Of a stretch of DNA of 64,000 nucleotides, positions 23,553 to 36,062 are shown piece by piece. Both the position numbers and the translations under genes were made by a program. This DNA is from Trichoderma breve (Eukaryota > Ascomycota > Sordariomycetes > Hypocreales > Hypocreaceae), in the NCBI RefSeq assembly GCF_028502605.1, contig NC_079233.1, positions 2,852,001-2,916,000 on the forward strand, given 5' to 3'. The notes under the pieces were generated by a model. It did not search any database. It had not been told where the DNA came from and saw nothing but the letters and a program-made list of their open reading frames with translations. Numbering within the stretch: position 1 is the first letter of the stretch; every line of letters begins with the position of its first letter.

Positions 23553-26113
23553 ATGGCTGACGTTCAGTCCATTCGGGCATTCGGCAAAGCCCGCTCTACC
23601 ATCGAGGGCAAGCCCCTGTCTGACGAAGAAATCAAGCAATACAATGATTATTTCAAAGCCAGCTGCTACCTTTCTCTGGGTATGATCTACCTGCGAGAGA
23701 ACCCTCTCCTTCGCGAGCCCCTCAAGAAGGAGCACTTGAAATCTCGTCTTCTTGGACACTTTGGTTCAGCTCCCGGACAAATCTTCACATATATGCACTT
23801 CAACCGTCTCATCAAAAAGTACGACCTGGATGCCTATTTCGTCTCCGGCCCGGGCCACGGTGCCCCCGCCGTTCTTTCGCAATCTTATCTTGAAGGTGTC
23901 TATTCGGAAGTCTACCCAGACAAGTCACAAGATATCGAGGGCCTCCAGAAATTCTTCAAGTATTTCTCTTTCCCAGGCGGTGTTGGGTCCCATGCAACCC
24001 CCGAGACTCCAGGCTCTATCCACGAAGGAGGAGAGCTCGGATACTCTCTTTCTCATGCCTTTGGCTCTGTGTATGACTACCCTAATCTCATCGCTGTCAC
24101 CATGGTAGGTGATGGTGAGGCAGAGACTGGTCCTTTGGCTACTGCTTGGCATAGCAACAAGTTCCTTAACCCCATCACCGATGGCGCTGTTCTCCCTGTT
24201 TTGCATCTCAATGGCTACAAGATTAACAATCCTACAATCTTGGCCAGAGTCTCACACGAGGAGCTGAAGAACTTGTTCCACGGTTATGGATACACCCCTT
24301 ACTTTGTTGAGGGAGACGACCCCGATACCATGCACCAGGCCATGGCCGCAACGCTTGAGCACTGCGTTAATGAGATCAGACGCTACCAGAAAGAGGCTCG
24401 TGAGAGTGGAAAAGCCACTCGCCCATTGTGGCCCATGATTATCCTTCGAACGCCAAAGGGCTGGACTGCACCCCGCAAGGTGGATGGCAACTATCTCGGA
24501 GGATTCTGGAGAGCACACCAGGTTCCCATTACAGATCCATCGACAAACCCAGAGCATCTCAAGATCCTCGAGGACTGGATGCGCAGCTATGAGCCCGACA
24601 GACTGTTTGACGAGAGTGGAAAGCCTATCGCCTCATTGACCGCTCTTACTCCAGAAGGTAACCGCCGCATGAGCGCCAATCCTGTTGCCAATGGCGGAGT
24701 TCTTCGAAAGCCCCTTAACATGCCTGATTTCAAGAAGTACGGTGTCAAAGTTGAGCACTCTGGCGCTGTCATGGACGCTAGTATGAAGAGGCTGGGAGTC
24801 TTTTTGCGAGACGTTGTTGCAGCAAACCCTCACAACTTCCGACTATTTGGCCCCGACGAGACCGAGTCAAATAAACTGTCTGCTGTCTATGAAGTGGGCA
24901 AAAAGGTTTGGATGGGCGAATATTTCGAGGAGGATGAGAATGGCGGCAATCTTGCTCCAGCAGGCAGAGTTATGGAGATGCTGTCTGAACACACCTGTGA
25001 GGGTTGGTTGGAGGGATACATCTTGAGTGGCCGCCACGGTCTGCTGAACAGCTACGAGCCGTTCATTCACGTTATTGACTCCATGGTTAACCAGGTGAGT
25101 GAAAAAATATTTACAATGTATACCGTCGGAGATTTCATGGCTAATAAATATCAATAGCACTGCAAGTGGCTCGAAAAGTGTCTCGAGGTGGAGTGGCGTG
25201 TCAGAGTCGCATCCCTCAACATCCTCTTGACCTCTGTTGTCTGGAGACAAGACCACAACGGCTTCACTCACCAAGATCCTGGCTTCCTTGATGTTGTTGC
25301 CAACAAGAGCCCCGAGGTGGTTCGAATTTACCTGCCTCCCGATGGAAACTGCCTGCTTTCTGGTAAGACATCCTAAATTATTACTATGTGAGAATGAGCA
25401 TTGCTGACATGTCGGCTGTAGTCATGGACCACTGTCTTCGATCCTCAAATTATGTCAACGTCGTCGTATCCGATAAACAAGATCATCTTCAATACCTCGA
25501 CATGGATGCAGCTGTTCAACACTGCACAAAGGGTATTGGCATCTGGCCCAAGTTCAGCACAGATATCGGCCAGGACCCTGACCTGGTCATGGCTTCGTGT
25601 GGTGATATCAGCACTCACGAGACATTGGCCGCCATCGACTTGCTCCTTCAGCACTTCCCAGAGCTCAAGATCCGCTATGTCAACTGCGTGGACTTGTTCA
25701 AGCTGATTCACCCAAGCGAGCATCCTCATGGCCTCAGCGACAACGAGTGGGTTAGCCTGTTCACAGCAGACACGCCCATCATCTTCAACTTCCACAGCTA
25801 CCCCTGGATGGTGCACAGATTGACATACAAGCGACCTGGAAGCCAGAACATTCATGTCCGCGGATACAAAGAGAAGGGCAACATCGATACCCCCCTAGAG
25901 CTGGCCATTCGCAACCAGACAGATCGATTCAGCTTGGCCATTGATGCCATCGACCGCATGCCTAACTTGCATAACAGGGGTGCGGCTGCTCGACAGGCCA
26001 TGTTGAATGCACAGATTGAAGCTCGAAATGAGGCGTTTGAGAGAGGTATGGATCCAGAGTATTTGACCAAGTGGACGTGGAAGCGAGATGGGTTGTGGAA
26101 TAAACATACATAG
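23553..26113 (+). CDS. phk: Xylulose-5-phosphate/fructose-6-phosphate phosphoketolase
   Basis: Exons are 23553-25094, 25158-25362 and 25422-26113, giving 812 residues, the normal length. Phases agree at both introns. The enzyme is thiamine-diphosphate dependent and splits xylulose 5-phosphate (and often fructose 6-phosphate) with phosphate into acetyl phosphate and a sugar phosphate. Family motifs are clear: [38 protein letters not shown], the ThDP/Mg2+ motif [19 protein letters not shown], and later [13 protein letters not shown] and the [12 protein letters not shown] segment typical of the C-terminal half. It acts in the cytosol, feeding acetyl units to central metabolism with acetate kinase or phosphotransacetylase. 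Fungal phosphoketolases are generally thought to derive from bacteria. The gene has a TATA box and a CreA-like C-rich cluster upstream, suggesting carbon-source control. Confidence 0.96.
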
Positions 26114-27204
26114 AAGGCTCTGAAAGGCTGGACATGTAGAAGAAGACGCAGTTAGAGTGATGATTTCTCTACATAGACCTAATAATGGTGTGGTCAGGCT
26201 GCAATTTACATACTCGTAATACAATATAAAAAATGGATTTACTAAAATCTTTCTTGATTCTGTTTTCGTTGTTTGCCCCGCCCAGTTATTAATATACTAA
26301 AGTAATTTGTATAGTCTTGATAGAAGTATCATACTGGGTGAGTTTGGTTCATACTTCTAAGAGGCTTAATTATGTGATTGATAGATGTCGTACTGTATAT
26401 CAGATTCTCTATGTGCCTGAACTTAGCTTAACTTTTATTATGTTGTGAGACTGTATTCAATGTGACCGTGGCATCTTCTCTAGATCAGCATTGGCGTTCT
26501 GCTTTTCTGTCATCTGCTTTTGTCATCTGAAGGACCTTATCAGAGTCTGTGTGCGAATGTAGTGAGTTGGGGGAGGGTTCTAACACTCCTAAGTACTCGA
26601 GTATATTTACTATGAAGCTGGCACCTATTTATCGATATAAACGTATTAATTATCTATTTGGTAACCGTTTTCTTCTAATGACTTGAGACAATTGCTTGCA
26701 TTACAAAATGAACTACCAGGGCTAGAGACAAAGCTCAGTAATGAGAAAAGAGATTAGAGACTGACCGTCATTGGAGGATCGTAAAGATTCTTGATCCGGC
26801 AAAGAAGACTTAGATCGAATGATATCAACTACAGCATTATAACAGATGGATGTATTACTGAAGAATGATGCATGACATGCAAGCTCAATTCCTAAAAATC
26901 CTTACGGATAGGTCAGGAAGACTATTCTTTTTGCACCATTTCCCGGCCAGAGGCAGCTGAAGGCCCCTCTACCTTTATTTATTTAGGCATTTAGTTTTGT
27001 TCAGTCTTTAATGGAAACCTAGAAAGTCCCATAGTCCCGGCAGGCATTTGACTAATATGGCTTTCAATATATAAAGTCGTCTCCTATGATGAGATAAATA
27101 TTACTCAAGACGGCATAGCAACATTTCTTCACATGGCTAAGATGTACATGAACAGTTTCAGTCGCCAGATTTGTATTGAATATCATCGCGTGCTATCCCT
27201 CATG
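26114..27204. other. AT-rich spacer at the island edge
   Basis: About 1.1 kb between convergent genes. Base composition shifts clearly towards A+T compared with the phosphoketolase gene. I see no gene, no tRNA and no terminal repeats. It marks the left edge of the AT-rich accessory stretch. Confidence 0.5.
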
Positions 27205-30200
27205 TCAACCAAATGCTACCCACTCAGCCTCTGCAGCAAATCTAGTCTCGTACACCCGTCGGGTATCAATAAAGTCTGGGTTGAAACAACTCCAAAAAAA
27301 GCCTGTGTTATCTGTTCGTAGAACTTCTACTTCAATACTTTCTTTTTCGTTGCCTGTAAGCGTAAGGCCACTCAGCGCTAAAAACACTCGAGGGTTCCTT
27401 CTAAATTTCTTAGTAAACACTTGTCGTTTTATGAAGTTGCGTTCAGATGCCCTGATTACGAAAGTGCCGCTCTGAATATGTCTGCTGTTAGCTGGGTACG
27501 CAAGCCATACCACATGCAATCTATTTCTGAGATCTCCACGATCGATGTCCGTTACCATTTTAAAGCCATTTGTCGCAATACTATAAGGTCTGGCGGAAAC
27601 ATTCAATACCTCAAGTTCATGTTCTTTACGAACATGTGATAAACCACACAGCCATACAACAATGTTGGGTGCGTGCTTGAATGCAGTCTGAAATGATATG
27701 TCTTCTCTCAAATGGTAATTATCACCACCATCATCATTGAAGTCTTCAGACGAGGGAAAATTGCCAACTAAAATTTGCCCCATTAGCAATGTATCCGTTA
27801 AAAAAACCACTCGCTGTTGCATCCGTACCTTGAAATTCCCGTTCCTCTGCACCAAATTCAATCCAAGTAACATTGGCAGAATCCACAGGCTCCCAATCAT
27901 TTTCACATCTTCTCCGTATGAGGACGAATCCCGTCTCAGAAACTGGGCTTGCCTTCCAGTGCATATCAAGCGGTGAATGTCTTTCTAGTGATAACCCACT
28001 GATGCCAATCATTAGACGAGGGGCTTCAGAATACGGAGGGCTAAACTTGATGTGACGTATGTCCGCACCACTAACTGATGGAAAAGGGCGAATGTCCAAA
28101 GTTGAGAAGAATCCATCGCTGTGATTTCGGAGTGGCTGTAAGGTTGCACCACGTTCCAGTACTTCCCTCGCCTCTCTCGTCATATCATCACCTGCCGGTA
28201 CCAACGCTGAACTGTCCTCTAAAAATAGCCGTATGGCATCTATATGACCTCTCCAGGCTGCCCAAATTAAGGCAGGTACACGAATATTAGAGAGCTCCGG
28301 CCCTGTTATTCGATTGGTCCTTCTCAGGAGTTGTTGCACCAAGTGTTCCATGTTATAATCTTCTTCCCACCTTATTCTTAGGCCGCGCTCTAAGAGCAGC
28401 TTTATCACGCCCGAGTGGCCCCGTCTGAAGGCCAAATCCAACAGCCCATCTCCTCTGTAGTTTTTTATGTTGACATCGGCTCCTTTATCCAGGAGCTCCG
28501 CAATGGTGCCAAAGTGATCTTGATCAGTTGCAAGCCACAGGGGGGACCTTCCGGCAGAATCGCCTGACCTTTTCAGGTCTACTTGGCCAGTCTCTATCAA
28601 TAGTCTCACGATATCTTCGTGCCCGTTCATGGCAGCATAAGCCAGAGGTGTCATTTTATACTTATCGGCAAGGTCAAGTTCAGCGTTCATATCCATCAAT
28701 CGCTGCAGGGATTGCCGTAGACCTGACTCGGCGCAGTGCGACAATGGAGTTCTGCCGTCATCATCTTTGATATTTGGGCCCAGCTTCATTTCCAAAAGGG
28801 CAGAAACAATCTCTTCCCACCCATTCCGAGCAGCAAGCGGGAGACATTTGCTAAGCTTGTAAGGAATAGAAGTTCCAGCAAAGCATAGAAAATACAGAGC
28901 ATCTGCCCGCTTGCAATCCCTAACAGCATGGTGAAACCCGTCCATCCACCCTTGGCTCTTAATTATTTTGCTTGTTATTCTTTTGGCGACTGTGCTATAG
29001 AGAGCCACGATTGGGTTCGCAGTGCCAAACTTGGATGCCAACTGTTCGATTCCCCTTGTGCCAAATTCTTGCCTAACGCTGTGCTGCATCTGCGCAAGCG
29101 ACCAGCGATAGAGCTCACCAAGTTCTCGAAGCGCTACCATAAAATCACTGGTTTCATCTCTATCTGCCGGTTTTGATTTAAGATGATATTGACACGCCCA
29201 GCTTAGAACAACTTCTGCGCTGCTCCACTCGTCATCCCGTCGGTAATTTGAAGCCACTGGTGTCAATGCTGATAGCACCTTTTCTTGATAAGGAGGAATT
29301 TCAGATCGCAGTGATGGGATTAAGCAAGAAATGGCGTCAGAATGTGTTCCCAAGTCATTGTCTATGAAGCATTCCGCAAGAGCTGAGATAACTGGATTCT
29401 CCAGGCGAAGATTGCCACCTGACTCGCTGACAGATATTTTGTCTAGTTTTCGAAATTCTAGGGCCTTCATGGATTGCAGAATCGCAACAAAGAGCTCTTG
29501 GGCGCATATATCAAGTAATGAGTGCTCTGTATCCTTCACCAAAAAACCTTTGACGTTGACTCTCTTTCTTTCAGATGGATTATTGCTTTCTTTCTCAGAA
29601 GTAGCAGTACTTAATGCATCATATATTAAATTCCACCCACAGAACCTTTGAAATCTCGCGGTGGAATCATTTGAGCTCTCGCCAACTCTTTTGTAACTTT
29701 TACTTTCGTTGTCTTCTTTCGTTGTCTGGCTTGTATCTTGACCACTTATTACGGACTTCTCATCTGACGGAATCCAGTGATCGGCGAGGCTATATGTATA
29801 GCTGTTGTATAATCGCATGTCAAGTGACTGTTTGTCATACTTCAAATCGCCAGAACCCAACCAGAGGCTCATATCAGTGTCGAAAGAATTGTCCCATTCA
29901 TGTTCTCCATGGCAGGCAGATACAACTCTGAAGATTTCTGAGTTAATGACCTTATTTGGAAGGTTCAAAATATCGCTGCCAGTTTCCTTCTCGCTATATG
30001 TGTCATATTCTCGTCGGGTTATGGACCAGAGCCAGAGTCCCAAAATTGCTTCAAGTCGAGAAGAATCGACACCCCAATTGATACGATCGGGGCCTGTTGG
30101 TGGTTTCAGCTTGATAGAAACGATTGTCTCTTCGCCATTGGATTTATCATAAGAAAATGCAGCTTTAATTCGCAAATAAAAGTCTTCTTGGTTTGATTGG

Positions 30201-31894
30201 TTTCGTAATAGAATTGCCGCAGCCCGAGAAATTACTGCGCTGAGACTTTTGGCTTTAGCACGGACTCTTACTCTTTCATCTTTCCAGGACAGATAGCTTT
30301 TTGCATCCCTGAATTCGCCAAAATGACCAGTCAGATTTGAGAGTTGAGTGCGGTTTTGAATCAGCTCGTCATTGTAAGCAACAAGCCACTCAGCCGTGTT
30401 GAATTTGGGCAGGGGGCTCCTGCAGCCATTATTAGACTCCCCGTTCTCGGGGCTAATTTCGACTGTCTCAGATCCGGAGCCATTCACAGGAACCTTGTCC
30501 CAGCGAATGGGTTTCTCATGTTGTCCTGTAATATACCAAAGGAATTTCTTCTCAAATATCTGCGATTGATCCTTCTCAACGGATGTACCCTGTGTATTGT
30601 TCTTCAATTTCTTTGTGAGCTCCTGTTCCGCAATATCAAAAGCTAGCCAGTCAAGTTCATGGCCGGTAGCTAGATCTTGCCACGTAGCTAAGCGATTATT
30701 GTTCTTGTCTAAACGCTTCATTCGTAATATCCCACGTAGAATGCTCATAATTATAGTAATTCCTAGTTGTGTAATTGAGATCCATGCGTTTAGGCCTCGT
30801 AAGCCGATGAATTGAGCGATGTAGCCAAACAACACGAGCGAAACGGCAAAATATGTGACAGTTTCGAAATTTTTATCAAAGTCTTTTGTAGATGAAGTCC
30901 ACATCATGAGTCGATCCTTCCTCTTTGCATCGGAATACGCAAACGAGCCAAAAGATTGATCTCCAATGACTTGCGGCCCGGGCTGAACCCAGTATAACAC
31001 ATCAGAAGACTCAGGTGACCGTCGATAATACTGTTCATTGGTTGTTTGCCCAATGAGTGCCGCGCAGCTCCATACACCTAAACATAAAGTAATTGTTCCA
31101 GCAATAAAGATGCCTGGCGCGTAGTTCCGAGAAGCTTCGCTATTTGGTTTTTGAAGGTTCCATTTGAGGAACCATACCGCGGTACCAGCAAAAGCAAGGA
31201 TACCGGCTTGGAGAATAAAGCCAACGAGGGCAATAACATAAAAGACCCAATCAGGTTGCCTTCTGATTCCCACATTAAGAGAGAGGTTCGGTTTTGGAGC
31301 AAGGTCCATGGAACTCCCAGAGTTAGAGTGGCCGATCTTGTTGAAAACAGCATTTCCACTTCCCGAGGACGTCATTCTATGCCAGCATTCATTCGAGCTA
31401 TCTTCTAGATAGCTAGTAAGCAGCTGTAATTTTGGTTGTGCTCTTTGTTGTTCTTTCTGTTGGTTCTTGTTTGTTTGGTCTCCGTCAGAGATATACACGA
31501 GCTCAATAATATCAGGCCGACCAAGAACTCTGGTGATGCCACCTTTATTAAATAGCTCGCAGACGTCGACACTCGTCGAAGTACATAGCTCAGCTTCGGT
31601 AGTGCCTTGGCCTTCCTGCGCTCTGCCAATAAATGCTCGGAGCGATGAGCTTCCACACACTCGAATAACCGCCGTGATTGTACCAATGATGCCTATAGGG
31701 GCCATGGCGAAAATAAAATAATCGATGAATGTGGTGCTCTCGCTAAGATACTGGCGAGTGACTGCATCTCCAAACAGCGAAAGAAGAGGTCCAAGATCCG
31801 AAGCTAAGTTGTTCGAGAAATCGGAGAGGCCATCAGCCCTGACGACGACGATGATGGCTGCGTAAATAAGAAGAAAAAATGTAGACTTTGCCAT
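27205..31894 (-). CDS. Membrane-anchored ankyrin protein with three H-type-lectin-like modules
   Basis: Exons on the minus strand are 31894-27829 and 27767-27205, giving 1542 residues. The 61-bp intron (donor GTACGG, branch GCTAATG, acceptor TTTTAG) joins two frames exactly. The ATG at 31894 gives a hydrophobic signal-like start (MAKSTFFLLIYAAIIVVV). Hydrophobic segments follow at about residues 57-77, 216-243 and 258-282, plus two more near 340-400, so the N-terminal third is multi-pass membrane. The middle is long and unassigned. Ankyrin-like repeats occur at about 1030-1200 (DGRTPLSHCAESG, YKMTPLAYAAMNGHEDIVRLL, GRSPLWLATDQDHF, GADVNIKNYRGDGLLDLAF). The C-terminus has three successive beta-rich units of H-type lectin character, marked by PRLMIGISGLSL, PNIVVWLCGLSHV and PRVFLALSGLTL with matching WIEFG, VVWLAY and EWVAFG ends. 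H-type lectins bind GalNAc-type sugars. Function is unknown; a recognition role is inferred. Confidence 0.82.
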
Positions 31895-33935
31895 TATGGC
31901 CTGATAGGTGAATTTTCGACTTAAATATGGAGATGAATAAATCAAAAGAAATCAGAATTGATAAATTCAAGACTCATGAGAACAAAATTATATGGCTATG
32001 GAGAATCTTGAAGAGATCAGCTTTCGGTGCAAGTGTTAAATGTTATATATATTGGATGGCTTAAGAATGCCCGCCTGGGCAGCCAACGCCCAAGCACTCT
32101 GCATCAATAGCGCATTCGAATATGCATTGAGAGGTTTTCGACCCTTGTTCGTGCAGTATGCCCCAGTCACCGAACGCAGCCTCGTTTACTTTTTTTCCCA
32201 ATCACCGTCACTCATTGCATTATGAGTTGCGGGTCTCGAGTAACATGAAATATCTCAAATTAATAATGTCCTGGGTGTAACGAGCCTAAGAGAAGTAGTA
32301 TTAAATTTGGGCAGGAAGGCATAATCATTCCTCTCGTTTCCCCTTCGATAACTATGACTCTTAAGTTCGAATTAGTAACGAGATGTCTACTCAGATTACG
32401 GGTACACAGAGTTCGAATTCTTCTCATATGGCACATATAATTAACCAAGCGCCTGGATTTATTGGGAAATAACCTAACCGTTGAATACTGTACTCGTGTC
32501 GTAATAAGCCAAGTGTGATGATTCAGGTATGATCTCTGGAGAAGGAGCGCGAGATAACGCAAATTCCCAGCGTGCATACATAAAGCTTAGTCGTGATATG
32601 CGTAAAGCTGACGTCCAGCGACTCTAATTGGATGTTTGGCCGCATATTAACATGCTACTGTGTACCAAATACTACTATCTCCGTGGGCAAGTATTCAAGA
32701 AAATGGAGTGCGATGCGATGTTACACTTACATGTACGTGTATGCAACTCCCCCGCGCGCGTCGGATGCGAGTCGCTCAGAATTGATACCCGATCCTTGAC
32801 CTTTTGCCATCCATTTTGCCATATTGCCAAGCGATAATCTGTAGTTAGATATTGTTTCTAGACCATCTTATCTCGGCTACCACTCCTTGACCGTTTATGC
32901 CGCCTCTCGCTACAAGCTTTCTTGTCATTTGGGGGCCTGAGACGAGGTCAAACCCCCACGTCCGCTTAGACTACGCTAATCCAATCGCCATGCCGGGCAT
33001 AGCTGGATCTAGATTACCAAGCGGAGGTCAGAAAAAGCGAGACCGCAAAATAAATAAGTGCAAATATTTAACAATATAAGCACCTACTTAGTTTATTAAA
33101 CTAATGCAGTATAAAAATAACACTAAGTCGTAGATAAATATAGATAATAGCGGTTGCTAGAGAAATATAGATATAGTAGCAGTTACTAAAGAAGTATAGA
33201 TATAATAGCAGTTACTAAAGAAGTATAGATATAATAGCAGTTACTAGAGAAATATAGATATAGTACATTACTCTGTAGCAGATGCTTAAAGAGTTAGGAT
33301 TTGTAGATGTAATATTTGAGACGCATGTGTTCGTAATCTTTTCAGTCTCGGTTTTCTGTCACCCGCTTGATTGCCTACATGTAAGCACACCTGGTGAGCT
33401 CAGATGCTACATAGATGTGGATAGCTTATATAAATGCTCATGTATTCTTCTGTGGTATTATCGGGCTTGTCTACGCATGTGCAAGAAAATAGTAAGAATG
33501 GAGATATCTGGGGCTTTTGGTGGAGATACGTACCAATTACATGTCCGGGTATCTTAATTGTAAATGCTCCATCATTTATTGTCGTAGCTACATGTACGTA
33601 TGGTGGTAGAAGAACAGGCGGGACAAATTTATGTACGTGTACATATGCGAATGCTTCACTCAACTCTGCTTAAACAAACCGAAGCGAGGAGAGCAGCTGT
33701 TCACTCCCGTGAATCATTAAACTGTGTCAGACATTCATTTGCTGTATCATTGATCCTTGCTATTGGAGATGACTTTCTAATTCAGTCTTATACTCTCGCT
33801 CTTTAAACTATTCGTCATGACCCGTCGGTGGGTATTTGGGATTATTTCTTTTGTAGGTACAGCCTCATCTCTACCCACTCTCTCCATCTCTCCGCCATCA
33901 AGATGTCTCTGACATGTCATGCCTACAAAACCATT
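31895..33935. other. AT-rich spacer with minisatellite
   Basis: About 2 kb without a supported gene. It contains the promoter of the lectin-ankyrin gene on the left and the 3' flank of the LysM gene on the right. Open frames are short, Cys/Tyr-rich and lack splice or start context. A 29-bp repeat array sits at 33147-33262. The sequence may include decayed repetitive DNA, but I see no terminal repeats or transposase remnants. Confidence 0.5.
33147..33262. repeat. Minisatellite, four 29-bp units
   Basis: Four consecutive 29-bp units start at 33147, 33176, 33205 and 33234. Each reads about ATAGCAGTTACTAAAGAAGT followed by ATAGATATA. Units 2 and 3 differ only in the first base; units 1 and 4 carry a few substitutions. 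The array lies in AT-rich non-coding DNA. Confidence 0.9.
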
Positions 33936-34718
33936 TTACCAACGCTCGGGGACCCGCAGAACCTGGCCGGGGTAGATCAAATCAGGGTTGTCAATGCCAT
34001 TGTGCCTGGCAATGGCCTCAAACGAGGTGCCATAGCGAGCCGCAATGCCACGGAGAGTGTCTCCCTGCTGAACAACAATGGTGTTTCCGTGACCGCGTGA
34101 CCGGGAGCCAGAGCGTGAACGCGAGTGGTGGTGATGCTTCTTCCTTGACGAGCCGCTGGAGCTGCTGCTGCTGGATCGGGAGCGACGGCGGGAGTGGCTT
34201 CGGGAGCGGCTGCGAGAGCCGCGGCGGCGGCGCTCCTCTTCATATCTGTGCTCCTCGTATCTCTTCTCCTCCTTGTACATCTTTGCGTCGTGCTTCTCCT
34301 CCTTTCGCTCCTCTCGCCAGTCCGAGACGCCGTCCTGCAGCTTTGACCCGGCAATGGCTCCGACAATGGCTCCAACAACACCGCTTGTCTTAGCGTGGCC
34401 AGTGGCCTGGCCTCCAAACTTGGCACCGCCGAAAGCTCCGGCGGCACCTCCAGCCAGAGCTCCCATCAAGCCTCGCTCGCCCTCCTGGGGTCCGCCGTAT
34501 CCCTGCTGAGGTCCGCCATAGCCTTGCTGAGGGCCGCCGTAGCCCTGCTGGCCCTCGTTGCCGTATGGCGGAGGGGGCTGCTGGTATTGTGTGTGATAGC
34601 CTTGCTGCTCGTTCGAAGCTCCCTCGTAGTAGGCATTGGCAGAACCGCCGGGTCGGTGGCCCTGCTGATTGTAGTCATTGTTTTGACCGTACTCGTTGCC
34701 GTAACCGTAGCCGCTCAT
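33936..34718 (-). CDS. LysM protein with glycine zipper and RS-rich segment
   Basis: One exon encodes 260 residues. In order: a Gly/Tyr/Gln-rich N-terminus with three GYGGPQQ-type repeats (about 59-78); a Gly/Ala hydrophobic segment of glycine-zipper type (83-128; GALAGGAAGAFGGAKFGG, then VVGAIVGAIAG); a charged Glu/Lys/Arg helix (134-165); an Arg/Ser tract (167-208); and a C-terminal LysM domain (213-256; VVQQGDTLRGIAARYGTSF...NPDLIYPGQVLRVP). LysM domains bind N-acetylglucosamine polymers such as chitin. There is no signal peptide, so this looks like the intracellular class of fungal LysM proteins rather than a secreted effector. The zipper may associate with membrane. A related layout in fungi combines LysM with cyanovirin-N domains, but no cyanovirin domain is seen here. 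Function is unknown. Confidence 0.87.
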   Translation of the reverse strand: MSGYGYGNEYGQNNDYNQQGHRPGGSANAYYEGASNEQQGYHTQYQQPPPPYGNEGQQGYGGPQQGYGGPQQGYGGPQEGERGLMGALAGGAAGAFGGAKFGGQATGHAKTSGVVGAIVGAIAGSKLQDGVSDWREERKEEKHDAKMYKEEKRYEEHRYEEERRRRGSRSRSRSHSRRRSRSSSSSSSGSSRKKHHHHSRSRSGSRSRGHGNTIVVQQGDTLRGIAARYGTSFEAIARHNGIDNPDLIYPGQVLRVPERW

Positions 34719-36062
34719 GATTGCTTCAATTCGTAATGTTTCGTAGTAAAAGGACAGAGGGAGGATTCGAGTCTAGCTGTAGAAGTCTGACAAAAGCAAA
34801 AAAAGTCAACTGAGCAATTGGAGGGACAAGGCGCATTTTGTAAGAAACGACATCTACACTCGGTCCCTCGTAATACACAAGCTAGCTGGTCAACCCCAAT
34901 CCCCATCTCCACTCCCCCTGCGTTCAAGAGTGGCTTATGACCTTGGCCTACGACAGGGAGAAGTCGACACAGCCCCAATATCACGCTGCCACGTATGCCC
35001 GCCAATGGGTGGCGGCCTATGGGATCTCGGAAACGGCATGTTCAGGATGAGCGGGAATGCGGTTTCCTGCAGCACGATTCTCATGTCCAGATTCAAACTG
35101 TTGGACGGTTGGATCTTATCGATTGAGCTGCAAAGAGGGACAGAGACCCCTCCATTTGCTGTCTGAGATGTGGCGGTGTATTATTTCCAGCACGGCGGGC
35201 ACTCCGTATGGGTATGTGTGGGTTCATGTTAGTTATTTGTTATACGAGTCGAATAAAGGCCTCCAAGACCCCCAACTTTACAGCCAGATACACAATCTGA
35301 GACGTGAAGAATCTGTGAGATCATGATTTCTGTTTTTTTATTCATAAACTAAAATCTATCTAAATAATGAGTGACAAAGATGGTTTGAGCAAAATATCAG
35401 CAACAATAACATAACATAACTCGTGTCATACAAACATTCATCACATTTCATCCAACGCCGAGCTCCCATGAACCCCTCTTTCCTATTTGCGCCATAACAT
35501 GTGCGATTTCTCCACCCCAGAAAACGGATCCATCTTGCAGCTCCTTCGCCGTGGTGGCGCGATTGGTCTGTCGCAGCCAGACGCTAAACTGTCATCCTCG
35601 GGCGAGTTTCAAGTACATTCTCGGGTCCAGCATATGAGGCTATACTTGGCTGAATCGCGGGCCTTGACGTGATCCACTGGGGAAACACTCGATATGTTTC
35701 ACCAAACAGAGTCTGATGGTGGAGAAGCGACTTGACAGTTGAGCTAGTCCAAAGCCAGCCCGTGTCGTGAAAATCTCCGAATAATAAGCAATAAATTATG
35801 CATACAGTGCAAGTGTATATGAAGAATAAATAACCATAAACGAGGACTCGTTGAGTGTAAAAAAAGAATAAAAAGACAAAGAATAACAGGTGACGATAAA
35901 AAGGAGAGAAAGTAGTACCCAGCATATGAAGCAGGGGTGTTTTGATCTTTTGCGAATGACTTCAGCTCATCGCCCCTTGCAGGTAGGCCGCAACGGTATT
36001 GTTTTCTGTCCGCTGCTTCTTCGGCACTCAATATGCCAAGTTTGGGCCTCTCTCAAGCCCTC
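34719..36062. other. Intergenic, about 1.3 kb
   Basis: Promoter of the LysM gene on the left and 3' flank of the membrane-protein gene on the right, with AT-rich sequence from 35.3 kb onward. No gene is supported. Confidence 0.5.

Noticed and set aside
27746..27828. Apparent stop of the lectin-ankyrin protein at 27746
   Set aside because: It lies in a well-formed intron; splicing restores two further lectin modules.
32040..33806. Chain of short frames in the island spacer
   Set aside because: AT-rich, Cys/Tyr-rich chance frames; no transposase, reverse transcriptase or terminal repeats found.
33914..34393. Plus-strand frames over the LysM gene
   Set aside because: Antisense shadows of the RS-rich and Gly-rich coding sequence.
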